Assembly (NCBI RefSeq): GCF_003012735.1
Contig: NZ_PXYI01000006.1
Span: forward strand, 248,001-312,000
Direction of reading: 5' to 3'
Length of the DNA stretch: 64,000 bases
Source: Allosphingosinicella deserti
GTDB taxonomy: Bacteria; Pseudomonadota; Alphaproteobacteria; Sphingomonadales; Sphingomonadaceae
Under the pieces are notes generated by a model. It searched no databases and was not told the DNA's origin. It was given only the letters and a program-made list of their open reading frames with translations. Positions within the stretch are counted from its first letter, which is position 1; each line of letters begins with the position of its first letter. Shown piece after piece: positions 41,457 through 50,778 of this stretch. Both the position numbers and the translations under genes were made by a program.

Positions 41457-44006
41457 ATGAAGCTGAAGGTAGTGCTCGCCTTGTTGTGTTCGGCGGCGAT
41501 GTGGGATGGCGCCGCCTCGGCGCAGGCGCTGAAGCTCAACGACAAGGGCTATTTCGCAACCCAGGGCCTTAACGTGATGGTCTTCTCGGATTATTATCCG
41601 GATGGCCATCAGACCGGCGTGACCATCGTCCAGCACGGCACACGGGTTGCCGCCAACGGCGATCTCCGGCTCGAAGCGTCTCCGGGTCAATGGTCGCCGA
41701 TCCCGGCCGTGGGCGAGCGGGTGGTCGATCCCGAGACGCAGACCGTGACCCAGAGCTTGTCCTACCCGGATCCGTCGAAGGACCGGAAGGGCTTCAACCC
41801 GATTTTCTATCCGGACATTCAACTCGGCTACAAGGTTCGGGTCACGCCACTCGAAGGCAATAGCTTCCGAATCCAGGTCGACCTCGACCGGCCGGTTCCA
41901 CCCGAATGGGTCGGCAAGGTCGGCTTCAATCTGGAGCTCTTCCCCACCGATCTGTTCGGCAAGAGCTTCCTGATGGACGGGCAGAGCGGCATCTTCCCGC
42001 GCCAGGCCAACGGCCCGGTGGTGCGCAGCGGCGGCGGGATCGTGCCGGTGCCCATTCCGATTCAGGCGAACGGCCCCGTCCCCTCGTTGAACGGCGAGCC
42101 GCTGGCCGCGCCGCTTGCGACCGGCCGCAAGCTCGTCGTCGCGCCGGAGCAGGATCTGCAGCGCCTGACGATCGAGAGCCGGAGCGGCACGCTCGAACTG
42201 CTCGACGGCCGTCTCAATCATAACAATGCCTGGTTCATCGTCCGCGGGACCATTCCGGCCGGCGCCACCACCAACGCACTCGAATGGGTGGTAACGCCCC
42301 ATGTCGAGCAGGGCTGGCGGTATCAGCCGGTGATCCAGGTCAGCCAGGTCGGCTATGCGCCCGATCAGCCCAAACGGGCGGTGATCGAGCTCGATCCCGG
42401 AGATCGCGACATTAAGCGCGTCCGTCTGTTCCGGCTCACCGACGACGGCCGCAAGGAGATCGCAGCGGGAAGCCCGGAGCGGTGGGGCGAGTTCCTCCGC
42501 TATGATTACCGCGTGTTCGATTTCTCGAAGGTCCGCGATCCCGGCATGTACGTGGTCGCCTATGGCGATCAGGTCTCGAGCCCGTTCAAGATCGGGAGCG
42601 ACGTCTATTCGCGCCATGTCTGGCAGCCGACGCTCGAATATTTCCTGCCGATCCAGATGTGCCACATGCGGGTCAACGAGAAATACCGGGTGTGGCACGG
42701 CCTCGATCACCAGGACGACGCGCTGATGGCGCCGACCGCGCTCAACCATTTCGACGGCTATGTGCAGGGTCCGGCGACGATGACCCGGTACAAGCCCGGC
42801 GACGTCGTTCCCGGTCTCAATGCCGGCGGCTGGCACGATGCCGGTGATTTCGATCTTCGCGTCGAAAGCCAGATCGGGACGGTGTGGCTGCTCGCGAAGA
42901 TGGTCGAGGAATTCGGGCTCGATTACGATGCCACGACGGTCGACCAAAGCAAGAAGATGGTCGAGATCCACGCACCCGACGGGCGCAACGACGCCGTTCA
43001 GCAGATCGAGCACGGGCTGTTGAGCGTGCTTGGCGGCTATCGCGCGCTGGGCCGGCTGTATCGCGGCATCATCGCCCCGAGCCTTCGCCAATATGCGATG
43101 CTCGGCGACGCCGCGAACCACACCGACGGCGTGTTCAGGAAGCCGGTCGAAGGGCTTGGCCGCAACAACAACGGCGATCCGATCAAGGCCGACGATCGCT
43201 GGGTGTTCACCGAGGACAATCCCGATCGCGAACTCTACGTTGCCGCCGGCCTCGCGGCCGCGGCGCGGGTGATGAAGGCCACCAATCCGAAGCTCGCTGC
43301 CGAGGCACTCGCGGCATCTCAGGCGGTTGCGAAAGCGGCTCTGCCCAAGGCGAAGAGCGTCGCCAACAAGGCGTTCGTGCTGTCGGAGCTGATCCAATCG
43401 ACCGGCAACCAGGCCTATGTCGTGCAATTGCTCGGCATGGAAAAGGACATTCTCGCCCATGTCGAGGACGCCGCCTGGCGGCTCGCGCCCGCGCTGCCGC
43501 TGATCAACGATGCCGGCTTCAAGCTCCGCCTCGCCGATGCCGTCTCCGCCTATCAGGCGACGGTGAAGGAGAGCGCCCGCACCGATTCGCCCTATGGCGT
43601 TCCCTACAAGCCCGATATCTGGGGCGCCGGCTGGACGATCCAGGAACGCGGCGTCCGCCAATATTTCTTTGCCAAGGGCTGGCCGCAGGCGACCGATCCG
43701 GAGAGTTGGCTGAACGCGCTCAACTTCGTCCTCGGCGTCCACCCGGGCGAGAATACATCCTCGTTCGCGTCGGGGGTCGGCGCCAAGTCGGCGACGGTCG
43801 CATACGGCACCAACCGCGCCGAATGGTCGTACATCCCGGGCGGCGTCATTTCCGGCACCGCGCTCATCCGCCCCGATCTGCCCGAGCTGAAGATCTGGCC
43901 CTATTTCTGGCAGCAGACCGAATATGTGATGGGCGGCGGCGAGACCAATTACATGTTTCTCGCACTGGCCGCCGACCGGCGCTTCGGCCGGGAGCAGGCG
44001 CGATGA
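41457..44006 (+). CDS. GH9 endoglucanase (cellulase) with N-terminal Ig-like domain
   Basis: An 849-residue secreted enzyme. After the signal peptide (ends A-S-A-Q, residue 23) come ~260 residues of unassigned beta-rich sequence, then a CelD_N Ig-like domain (V-I-Q-V-S-Q-V-G-Y-A-P-D-Q-P-K) and the (alpha/alpha)6 GH9 barrel. Catalytic residues: Asp461 and Asp464 in G-G-W-H-D-A-G-D-F-D, and general acid Glu829 in G-G-G-E-T-N-Y. It should cleave beta-1,4-glucan chains (cellulose, mixed-linkage glucan or xyloglucan backbones). The stop overlaps the epimerase ATG by four bases. It is the first gene of the beta-glucan operon, behind a GACAGCGCTGTC palindrome. The extra N-terminal domain makes it longer than a minimal GH9. 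Confidence 0.9.
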   Translation: MKLKVVLALLCSAAMWDGAASAQALKLNDKGYFATQGLNVMVFSDYYPDGHQTGVTIVQHGTRVAANGDLRLEASPGQWSPIPAVGERVVDPETQTVTQSLSYPDPSKDRKGFNPIFYPDIQLGYKVRVTPLEGNSFRIQVDLDRPVPPEWVGKVGFNLELFPTDLFGKSFLMDGQSGIFPRQANGPVVRSGGGIVPVPIPIQANGPVPSLNGEPLAAPLATGRKLVVAPEQDLQRLTIESRSGTLELLDGRLNHNNAWFIVRGTIPAGATTNALEWVVTPHVEQGWRYQPVIQVSQVGYAPDQPKRAVIELDPGDRDIKRVRLFRLTDDGRKEIAAGSPERWGEFLRYDYRVFDFSKVRDPGMYVVAYGDQVSSPFKIGSDVYSRHVWQPTLEYFLPIQMCHMRVNEKYRVWHGLDHQDDALMAPTALNHFDGYVQGPATMTRYKPGDVVPGLNAGGWHDAGDFDLRVESQIGTVWLLAKMVEEFGLDYDATTVDQSKKMVEIHAPDGRNDAVQQIEHGLLSVLGGYRALGRLYRGIIAPSLRQYAMLGDAANHTDGVFRKPVEGLGRNNNGDPIKADDRWVFTEDNPDRELYVAAGLAAAARVMKATNPKLAAEALAASQAVAKAALPKAKSVANKAFVLSELIQSTGNQAYVVQLLGMEKDILAHVEDAAWRLAPALPLINDAGFKLRLADAVSAYQATVKESARTDSPYGVPYKPDIWGAGWTIQERGVRQYFFAKGWPQATDPESWLNALNFVLGVHPGENTSSFASGVGAKSATVAYGTNRAEWSYIPGGVISGTALIRPDLPELKIWPYFWQQTEYVMGGGETNYMFLALAADRRFGREQAR

Positions 44007-45127
44007 AGAATGCCTTCCTGGCTTTCGCCGTACTTGGGGCAACGCCTGGCGCTGCAGCGGCGGACGTCACGATCAAGCCTTACGGCACGACGCGGGACGG
44101 ACGTGATGTTGTCCAGGTGATCTTGCGCAACGATCGCGGCATGGAAGTGCGGCTGATCAATTACGGCGCGATCGTCACCGACGTGATCGTGCCCGATTCC
44201 CGCGGCCGCAAGGCCAATGTCGCGCTCGGCTTCGGCAGTCTCGCCGACTATGAAGCCAAGAACGGCAATTACGGGTTCGGCGCAATCATGGGCCGCTATG
44301 CCGGCCGCATCGCCAACGCCCGCTTCTCGATAGACGGCAAGCCGGTTACGCTCGCCGCCAATGACGGCCCGAACACGCTGCACGGCGGGCCGGATGGGTT
44401 CGACACGAAAGTGTGGGAGGTGCGCCCGACCGGCAGCGGCGGCGATGCCGGCGCCGTGCTCCATTATGTCAGCCCGGCCGGGGAACAGAATTTCCCCGGA
44501 CGGCTGGACGTCACGGTGACCTACACGCTGACCAGGAACAACGAACTGCGGCTGGATTATCAGGCGACGACGGACGCGCCGACGGCTCTCAACCTCACCA
44601 ATCACAGCTATTTCAACCTCGCCGGCGCCGGCTCCGGTACCGTGCGCAGCCATGTGCTCACCATTCCCGCCGACCGGATCCTCGAGACGAGCCCGGCGGG
44701 CATTCCGACGGGCGCCACCGTCGATGTTGCCGGCACCCCGTTCGACTTCCGCCGCGGCGCCGCGATCGGAGCGATGATGGACCGTCCGCATCCGCAACTG
44801 GAAGGACGGCGCGGGATCAATCATAGCTGGGTGCTCGGCAATCGCGGTCGCCTCGCGCTTGCGGCAAGCCTCCGAGATCCGGCGTCCGGGCGCCGAATGG
44901 AGGTCCTCACCACCGAGCCGTCGCTGCTCGCCTACACCGCCGATTACTTCCCCGGCACGGACGAGGGTGCCCAAGGAAAGATCTATCGCCAGCACGATGC
45001 GCTGGCGCTGGAGGCGCAGCATTTCCCCGATGCGCCCAACCAGCCTGCTTTCCCGTCGACGATCCTGCGGGCGGGCGAAACCTATCGCGCGACGACCGTC
45101 TTCCGCTTCTCCGCCGACAAACGCTAG
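44003..45127 (+). CDS. galM: Periplasmic aldose 1-epimerase (mutarotase)
   Basis: A 374-residue aldose 1-epimerase that interconverts alpha and beta anomers of glucose, galactose or xylose. A signal peptide (residues 1-20, A-A-A-A) places it outside the cytoplasm, unlike E. coli GalM. Catalytic His201 in N-L-T-N-H-S-Y-F-N and Glu337 in A-L-E-A-Q-H-F-P-D are present, with substrate residues N-G-N-Y-G-F-G and H-G-G-P-D-G-F-D. Translation is coupled to GH9 by an ATGA overlap. It likely converts beta-sugars released by the hydrolases into the anomer used by the transporter. Confidence 0.9.
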   Translation: MKNAFLAFAVLGATPGAAAADVTIKPYGTTRDGRDVVQVILRNDRGMEVRLINYGAIVTDVIVPDSRGRKANVALGFGSLADYEAKNGNYGFGAIMGRYAGRIANARFSIDGKPVTLAANDGPNTLHGGPDGFDTKVWEVRPTGSGGDAGAVLHYVSPAGEQNFPGRLDVTVTYTLTRNNELRLDYQATTDAPTALNLTNHSYFNLAGAGSGTVRSHVLTIPADRILETSPAGIPTGATVDVAGTPFDFRRGAAIGAMMDRPHPQLEGRRGINHSWVLGNRGRLALAASLRDPASGRRMEVLTTEPSLLAYTADYFPGTDEGAQGKIYRQHDALALEAQHFPDAPNQPAFPSTILRAGETYRATTVFRFSADKR

Positions 45128-45137
45128 GGGCGCCGCC

Positions 45138-46139
45138 ATGTTGAAGCGCCTCCTTCTCGGGCTTTGCCTCGCTTGGCTCGCGGCACCCGTTGCCGCGGAA
45201 ACAGCGGTCGAGCGCCATGGCGCACTGCGAGCCGAGGGCAATCGCATCGTCGATGCCAAAGGAGAGCCTGTCGTGCTCCGCGGCATGTCGTTGTTCTGGA
45301 GCCAATGGGCGCCGCAATTCTACAATCGCGACGCGCTTCGCTGGCTCCGCGACGATTGGAACGTCAACATCGTCCGCGCCGCCATTGCCGTCCATCAGGG
45401 CGGATATATGGAGCATCCGGCATGCGAGACGAAGAAGGCTGAAGCTGCCATCGAGGCCGCGGTCGCGCTGGGCCTGTACGTGATTGTCGATTGGCACGCG
45501 CACCAGCCGGAGCCCGAGGCAGCGTCGCGCTTCTTCGAGCACATCGCCCAAAAATACGGCCATTTGCCGAACATCATCTACGAGACCTGGAACGAGCCCC
45601 TGCGCGAGCATGATTGGTCGCGTGTGATCAAGCCCTACCATTCCGCCGTGATCCCGCGCATCCGGGCGATCGATCCCGACAATCTCATCGTCGCCGGTAC
45701 CCAGACCTGGTCGCAGGACGTCGACAAGGCGGCGGCCGATCCCTTGCGCTTCGCCAACCTCGCCTACACGCTCCATTTCTATGCCGGCAGCCACCGTCAG
45801 GACCTGCGCGACAAGGCCGCCGCGGCACTCGCCAGCGGCGCGGCCTTGTTCGTCACCGAATGGGGCTCGACCGATGCGAACGGCGACGGCCCCGTCTACG
45901 CCGACGAGACCCGGCGCTGGTGGGCGTTCCTGGAAGAGAACCGGCTCAGCTATCTCAACTGGTCGATATCGACGAAGAAGGAGAGCTCGGCTGCCCTTCT
46001 GCAAGGCGCGAGCCCGAGGGGCGGCTGGCGAGACGGTCAGATCTCGCCGTCCGGCAGGCTGGTGCGCGAGCAGCTTCGCAAGATGAATCCAGCCCGAGGC
46101 GTCGCATCTGCGGCGCCGTGCGCGGCAGGGACTTGCTAG
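45138..46139 (+). CDS. GH5 endo-beta-glycanase (cellulase/mannanase type), secreted
   Basis: A 333-residue family 5 glycoside hydrolase. The signal peptide ends V-A-A-E (residue 21) and the single catalytic barrel follows. Acid/base is Glu153 in Y-E-T-W-N-E-P and nucleophile is Glu241 in F-V-T-E-W-G-S; L-R-G-M-S and D-W-H-A-H are conserved substrate motifs. This composition is like bacterial Cel5-type endoglucanases, but mannanase or xyloglucanase activity is possible, and the ManA gene nearby makes mannan worth considering. It follows galM after 10 bases in the same operon. The stop codon overlaps an AGAGCGCTCT palindrome. Confidence 0.9.
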   Translation: MLKRLLLGLCLAWLAAPVAAETAVERHGALRAEGNRIVDAKGEPVVLRGMSLFWSQWAPQFYNRDALRWLRDDWNVNIVRAAIAVHQGGYMEHPACETKKAEAAIEAAVALGLYVIVDWHAHQPEPEAASRFFEHIAQKYGHLPNIIYETWNEPLREHDWSRVIKPYHSAVIPRIRAIDPDNLIVAGTQTWSQDVDKAAADPLRFANLAYTLHFYAGSHRQDLRDKAAAALASGAALFVTEWGSTDANGDGPVYADETRRWWAFLEENRLSYLNWSISTKKESSAALLQGASPRGGWRDGQISPSGRLVREQLRKMNPARGVASAAPCAAGTC

Positions 46140-46149
46140 AGCGCTCTCC
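46136..46149. promoter_or_regulatory. Candidate operator before the aldo/keto reductase gene
   Basis: CTAGAGCGCTCTCC holds the palindrome AGAGCGCTCT and overlaps the GH5 stop codon. Its GAGCGCTC core is that of CelR-type cellobiose operators in other bacteria (TGGGAGCGCTCCCA). Confidence 0.4.
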
Positions 46150-46217
46150 CATGTTCATGACGCCGTCCAAATCGCCGGGGAGGGTCCGGCCCCGCGCCTT
46201 CGCAGAGGATAGATGAC

Positions 46218-47264
<1,047 letters not shown>

Positions 47265-47290
47265 CCCAAAGGGGGCAAAGGCGATAAGCA

Positions 47291-48202
47291 GTGACGAACA
47301 AGGGGGCAGGGACTTTGAGGCGTTTCGCCGGCATCGAAATGGGCGGCACCAAGATCGTGTGCACGCTGGCTACTTCTCCCGACGAGGTGCTCGACAGGCG
47401 GACCGTGCCGACCGCTGCGCCCGAGGAGACGCTCACGGCGATCGAGGCGATCCTCGCCGGCTGGTGGGCCGAGGCGCCATTCGCGGCGCTCGGCATCGCC
47501 AGCTTCGGGCCGGTCGATCTCGATCCCGCGTCGCCGACTTGGGGCTATATCACCTCGACGCCGAAGCCCGGCTGGCAGATGATCGACGTCGCACCGCGGC
47601 TCGCCCGTCCATTCGGCGTTCCAACCGCCTTTGATACCGATGTCAACGGCGCCGCGCTCGCCGAGCTGGCCTGGGGCGCGGGGCAGGGCATGGAGGATTT
47701 CGCCTACATCACCGTCGGCACCGGCGTCGGCGTCGGTCTCGTCGTCAACGGCAAGCCGACCCGCGGCTTCCAGCATTGCGAACTCGGCCATGTCCGCGTC
47801 ACCCGCTTGCCCGGCGACGATTGGGGCGGAGCCTGCCCCTATCACGGTCCGTGCGTCGAAGGGCTCGTCGCCGGCGGATCGATCAAGAAGCGGCTCGGCC
47901 TCGAGGACGCCTCGGGTCTCCCCGCCGATCACTATGTCTGGAACACGGTGGCACATACGCTCGCGCAACTCTGCCACACCATCGTGTGCGCGGCAGCGCC
48001 CAAGCGGATCGTGATCGGCGGCGGCGTCGTCTCCGGCCAGCCACATCTCCTGCCGCGGATCGAGCCGCTGCTCCGCGAGAGCATCGCCGGCTATATGAGC
48101 ATCCCCAACGGCGTGCCCTACGTCACCGCCCCCGGCCTTGGCGACCATGCCGGCCCGCTCGGCCCGATCGCCATGGCGATGGGCGCGGCCGAGGAAAAAT
48201 GA
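47291..48202 (+). CDS. ROK-family sugar kinase (fructokinase type)
   Basis: A 303-residue ROK kinase. The ATP motif G-I-E-M-G-G-T-K and D-T-D-V-N-G-A-A-L-A-E (catalytic Asp) are present, then the zinc-binding ROK signature E-L-G-H-V with C-P-Y-H-G-P-C-V-E-G-L. The P-Y-H-G-P-C-V-E form is typical of bacterial fructokinases/mannokinases (Mak). GTG 47291 is the best start, with TTG 47315 as an alternative. With the ManA-type isomerase encoded convergently, it would phosphorylate fructose, mannose or glucose entering by the FucP-type symporter. Specificity is inferred, not proven. Confidence 0.88.
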   Translation: MTNKGAGTLRRFAGIEMGGTKIVCTLATSPDEVLDRRTVPTAAPEETLTAIEAILAGWWAEAPFAALGIASFGPVDLDPASPTWGYITSTPKPGWQMIDVAPRLARPFGVPTAFDTDVNGAALAELAWGAGQGMEDFAYITVGTGVGVGLVVNGKPTRGFQHCELGHVRVTRLPGDDWGGACPYHGPCVEGLVAGGSIKKRLGLEDASGLPADHYVWNTVAHTLAQLCHTIVCAAAPKRIVIGGGVVSGQPHLLPRIEPLLRESIAGYMSIPNGVPYVTAPGLGDHAGPLGPIAMAMGAAEEK

Positions 48203-48210
48203 CCTTGAAT

Positions 48211-48281
48211 CCCTCTCCCTTGACGGGAGAAGGATTACGCCAGCTTGGCAGCTTTGCTGCCTAGCGGAGGTTCGGAGAGGG
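48211..48281. repeat. Structured intergenic repeat (REP-like) between ROK kinase and ManA genes
   Basis: Outer arms CCCTCTCC and GGAGAGGG enclose two small hairpins (TCTCCC/GGGAGA with a 5-base loop, and GGCAGC/GCTGCC with a TTT loop). The element fills the gap between the two convergent genes and may also act as a terminator. Similar C/G-rich dyads occur at 50676. Confidence 0.5.
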
Positions 48282-48320
48282 TGAAGGCGCTCCAAGAGCG
48301 CCGCGAACGGGCTCTTGAAA

Positions 48321-49121
48321 TCAAACGCCCGCCGCGGCCACCAGCAGCTTCGCACCGTCGCGCGCGGCAAGCGCCTCACCCGCGGGCACCAGCAAGCAGT
48401 CGCCTGGGCGGCCGGTCTCGCCGCCAACACTCACCTCGCCCTCGAGCGGCAGCACCCAGCGCTCCGCGTCGCTCAAGGCTTCGACGGTGCCGGACGCTTC
48501 GACATAGTCGAGCCGAAAATGCGGTCCGGGCACCAGGGTGCGCGAATCTCCCGTGGTAACATGGGTCATCAGCCCGGCGGCGTAGGGGACGCCCTGCGCG
48601 ACTGCGAGGCCGTCTTCGAGATGCAGCTCGCGCGGGCGGCCGTAGTCGTAGAGGCGATAGGTGATGTCGCTCTGTTGCTGGACCTCGATCAGCGCAATGC
48701 CGGCGCCGATCGCGTGCACCGTCCCGGCGGGCACGTAGAAGAAGTCACCGGCCTTGACCGGCTTCCAGTCCATCAATTGCTCGATCGATCCGTCGAGCGC
48801 CGCCGCCCGCAGCGTGTCGGCGTTCGCCGGCGCGCGCAGGCCGAGCGCAATCGTCGAATCGGGCTCGGCAGCCAGAACGTACCAGCATTCGGTCTTGCCG
48901 TTGGCTTCGCCCTTGGCCTGCGCCTGCTCGTCATTGGGATGCACCTGGACCGACAGCCGCTCGCTGGTGAAGATATATTTGACCAGCAGCGGCAGCCGGC
49001 GGCCGCTCGCTTCCTCGAACCAGATCTCACCGATCTGGCGTCCGTCGGCCGGCGCGGCGAATTGCGGCGGCAGGTCGCTCTTTCCCCAGGGTTTCTCGAC
49101 GGCGTGGGCACTGAGCTTCAT
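48321..49121 (-). CDS. manA: Mannose-6-phosphate isomerase, class I
   Basis: A 266-residue type I phosphomannose isomerase that interconverts mannose-6-phosphate and fructose-6-phosphate. The cupin core keeps the zinc ligands in V-Q-V-H-P-N-D-E (Gln, His) and, downstream, E-C-W-Y and H-A-I-G-A-G. P-W-G-K near the N-terminus and L-I-E-V-Q-Q-Q-S-D are the substrate motifs. It is shorter than the E. coli enzyme, like other compact bacterial forms. ATG 49121 is chosen because it gives the canonical M-K-L-S start. It diverges from the symporter gene around a perfect GATGACAG/CTGTCATC dyad, suggesting shared control. Confidence 0.88.
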   Translation of the reverse strand: MKLSAHAVEKPWGKSDLPPQFAAPADGRQIGEIWFEEASGRRLPLLVKYIFTSERLSVQVHPNDEQAQAKGEANGKTECWYVLAAEPDSTIALGLRAPANADTLRAAALDGSIEQLMDWKPVKAGDFFYVPAGTVHAIGAGIALIEVQQQSDITYRLYDYGRPRELHLEDGLAVAQGVPYAAGLMTHVTTGDSRTLVPGPHFRLDYVEASGTVEALSDAERWVLPLEGEVSVGGETGRPGDCLLVPAGEALAARDGAKLLVAAAGV

Positions 49122-49145
49122 CTTCTGTCCTTCTGACGCTTGCGG

Positions 49146-49163
49146 GATGACAGCCCTGTCATC
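49146..49163. promoter_or_regulatory. Perfect dyad in the manA/symporter divergent promoter
   Basis: GATGACAG-CC-CTGTCATC is a perfect 8+2+8 inverted repeat lying 25 bases from the manA start and 57 from the transporter start. It matches the palindrome before GH9 (TGACAGCGCTGTCC) and probably binds the same LacI-type regulator. Confidence 0.6.
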
Positions 49164-49219
49164 TACCAACGGCGCCTCATAGAGCGGGGCCGCGTTCGCG
49201 GCCAGTAGAGGGGATCCGA

Positions 49220-50575
49220 ATGGAAGACAGGCAAAAAGGCGGAATGCTGGCGGCGTTCATCACGGTGACGACGCTGTTCTTCGCCTGGGGTTTCATCACG
49301 TCGATGATCGACCCGTTGGTCGCCTCGGTGAAGGGCATTTTCGATCTCACCGATGTTCAGGCGCAGCTGAGCGCCTTCGCCTTCTTCATCGCCTACGGGA
49401 TCGTTTCGCTGCCCGCCGCCGCCTTGCTCTCGCGGCTGCAATCCGCGAAGACGATCATCCTCGCTCTGATCCTGATGGTCGCGGGCTGCCTCACCATGCT
49501 GGTCGCGGCCAATCTCGCCATCTACACGCTCGTGCTGGTCGGCCTGTTCATTCTCGCCAGCGGCATCACCATTCTCCAGGTCGCCGCCAATCCGCTCGCA
49601 GCGGCGCTCGGTGATCCGAAATACAGTCACCTTCGCCTGACGCTCAGCCAGGCGTTCAACTCGTTCGGTACCTTCCTCGGCCCGGTTCTTGGCGCGCATC
49701 TCTTCCTTGAAGGTATCGAGGTGAAGGAAGGGTCCGCCGTCACCGAAGCGGCACGGGCGAATGCACTCGCCGGCATCGACGCCGCCTATTTCTGGATCTC
49801 CGGCCTGATCGCCGCGCTTGCTCTGTTCTTCTTCTTCGCACGCAAGATCGTTACCGCGGCCGCACCAGTGCCGTCGGACGAAGTTGCCCGTCGCGGAATC
49901 CTGGCGATGCTCAAGGATGCGCTCTCGTCGCGTTGGGCGATGCTCGGCGCCGGAGCGATCTTCCTCTATGTCGGCGCCGAAGTGGCGATCGGTACTCAAA
50001 TGGCGTGGTTCCTCAACTCCGATGCCATCTGGGGCAATTCCGACAGTCCGTTCGGCGTCCCGTTTGTCGGCGCCCTCATGGGCAGTGACGGCGTTCCCGG
50101 CGTTTCGCTCCAGGAGGCCGGCAAGGCGGTCGCTCTCTATTGGGGTGGCGCCATGGTCGGTCGCTTGGTCGGCTCGATCCTGCTCGCGAAGGTCCGTGCC
50201 GGCCGTCTGCTCGCCGTCTTCACCGCGATCGCCGCGGCGATGTGCCTCTATATCGCGTTCGTCGGCGGCGTCGAAGCGGGCTACGTCGCGCTCTGCATCG
50301 GCCTGTTCAACTCGATCATGTTCCCGGTCATCTTCACGCTCACCTTGGAGCGTTCGACCGCCAGCGAAGAGGCGACGTCCGGCTTCCTGTGCATGGCGAT
50401 CGTCGGCGGCGCATTGCTCCCGCTGCTCGTCGGCGCGGTATCGGGCGCGGTCGGCTATGGGCTGGCGCTCGTGGTCCCGGCCGCCTGTTATCTGCTGCTG
50501 TGCCTGTTCGCGCTTTCCGCGGATCGTGTGAAGGTCGCCGCAACCGCCGGCGCCCCGAAAAAGGCGATGCACTGA
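49220..50575 (+). CDS. FucP/GluP-family sugar:H+ symporter
   Basis: A 451-residue MFS transporter of the fucose-galactose-glucose (FHS/FucP-GluP) family with 12 predicted membrane helices. The N-terminal F-F-A-W-G-F-I-T-S-M-I-D-P-L and Q-V-A-A-N-P are family signatures (the latter contains the conserved Asn/Pro of the sugar site). L-S-Q-A-F-N-S-F-G-T follows in TM5. The likely cargo is glucose, galactose, mannose or fructose. The neighbouring kinase and ManA support a hexose. The start at ATG 49220 is preceded by GAGGGGAT. Its shared operator with manA and GH9 suggests induction by beta-glucan or mannan products. Confidence 0.88.
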   Translation: MEDRQKGGMLAAFITVTTLFFAWGFITSMIDPLVASVKGIFDLTDVQAQLSAFAFFIAYGIVSLPAAALLSRLQSAKTIILALILMVAGCLTMLVAANLAIYTLVLVGLFILASGITILQVAANPLAAALGDPKYSHLRLTLSQAFNSFGTFLGPVLGAHLFLEGIEVKEGSAVTEAARANALAGIDAAYFWISGLIAALALFFFFARKIVTAAAPVPSDEVARRGILAMLKDALSSRWAMLGAGAIFLYVGAEVAIGTQMAWFLNSDAIWGNSDSPFGVPFVGALMGSDGVPGVSLQEAGKAVALYWGGAMVGRLVGSILLAKVRAGRLLAVFTAIAAAMCLYIAFVGGVEAGYVALCIGLFNSIMFPVIFTLTLERSTASEEATSGFLCMAIVGGALLPLLVGAVSGAVGYGLALVVPAACYLLLCLFALSADRVKVAATAGAPKKAMH

Positions 50576-50675
50576 AGACCGCGAGCCAGCCCCTCCTCAA
50601 GCCCTCCCCCTCGACGGAGGAGCGTTGGGTGGGGGTGGACTCGGAGACGGAACCACGGCTCATTCATCTCCCACG

Positions 50676-50722
50676 CCTCCCCCACCAAGGGGGAGGAGGA
50701 AGTGGGAAGGGGTTCGAACCCC
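50676..50722. repeat. Palindromic intergenic sequences
   Basis: The ~200-base gap after the symporter contains the hairpin CCTCCCCC/GGGGGAGG (5-base loop) and the perfect 14-bp palindrome GGGGTTCGAACCCC at 50709. No gene is visible here. The sequence looks like a dispersed sphingomonad intergenic repeat, possibly a terminator for the symporter. Confidence 0.5.
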
Positions 50723-50778
50723 CTTTGAATTTCCCCTCCGCCCGCACACATGGGCGTCTCCTCCTTTCGGGCTCCCCG

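Noticed and set aside
41130-44042. 970-codon open frame antisense to GH9
   Set aside because: The GH9 reading has catalytic motifs and a signal peptide; the antisense frame has neither.
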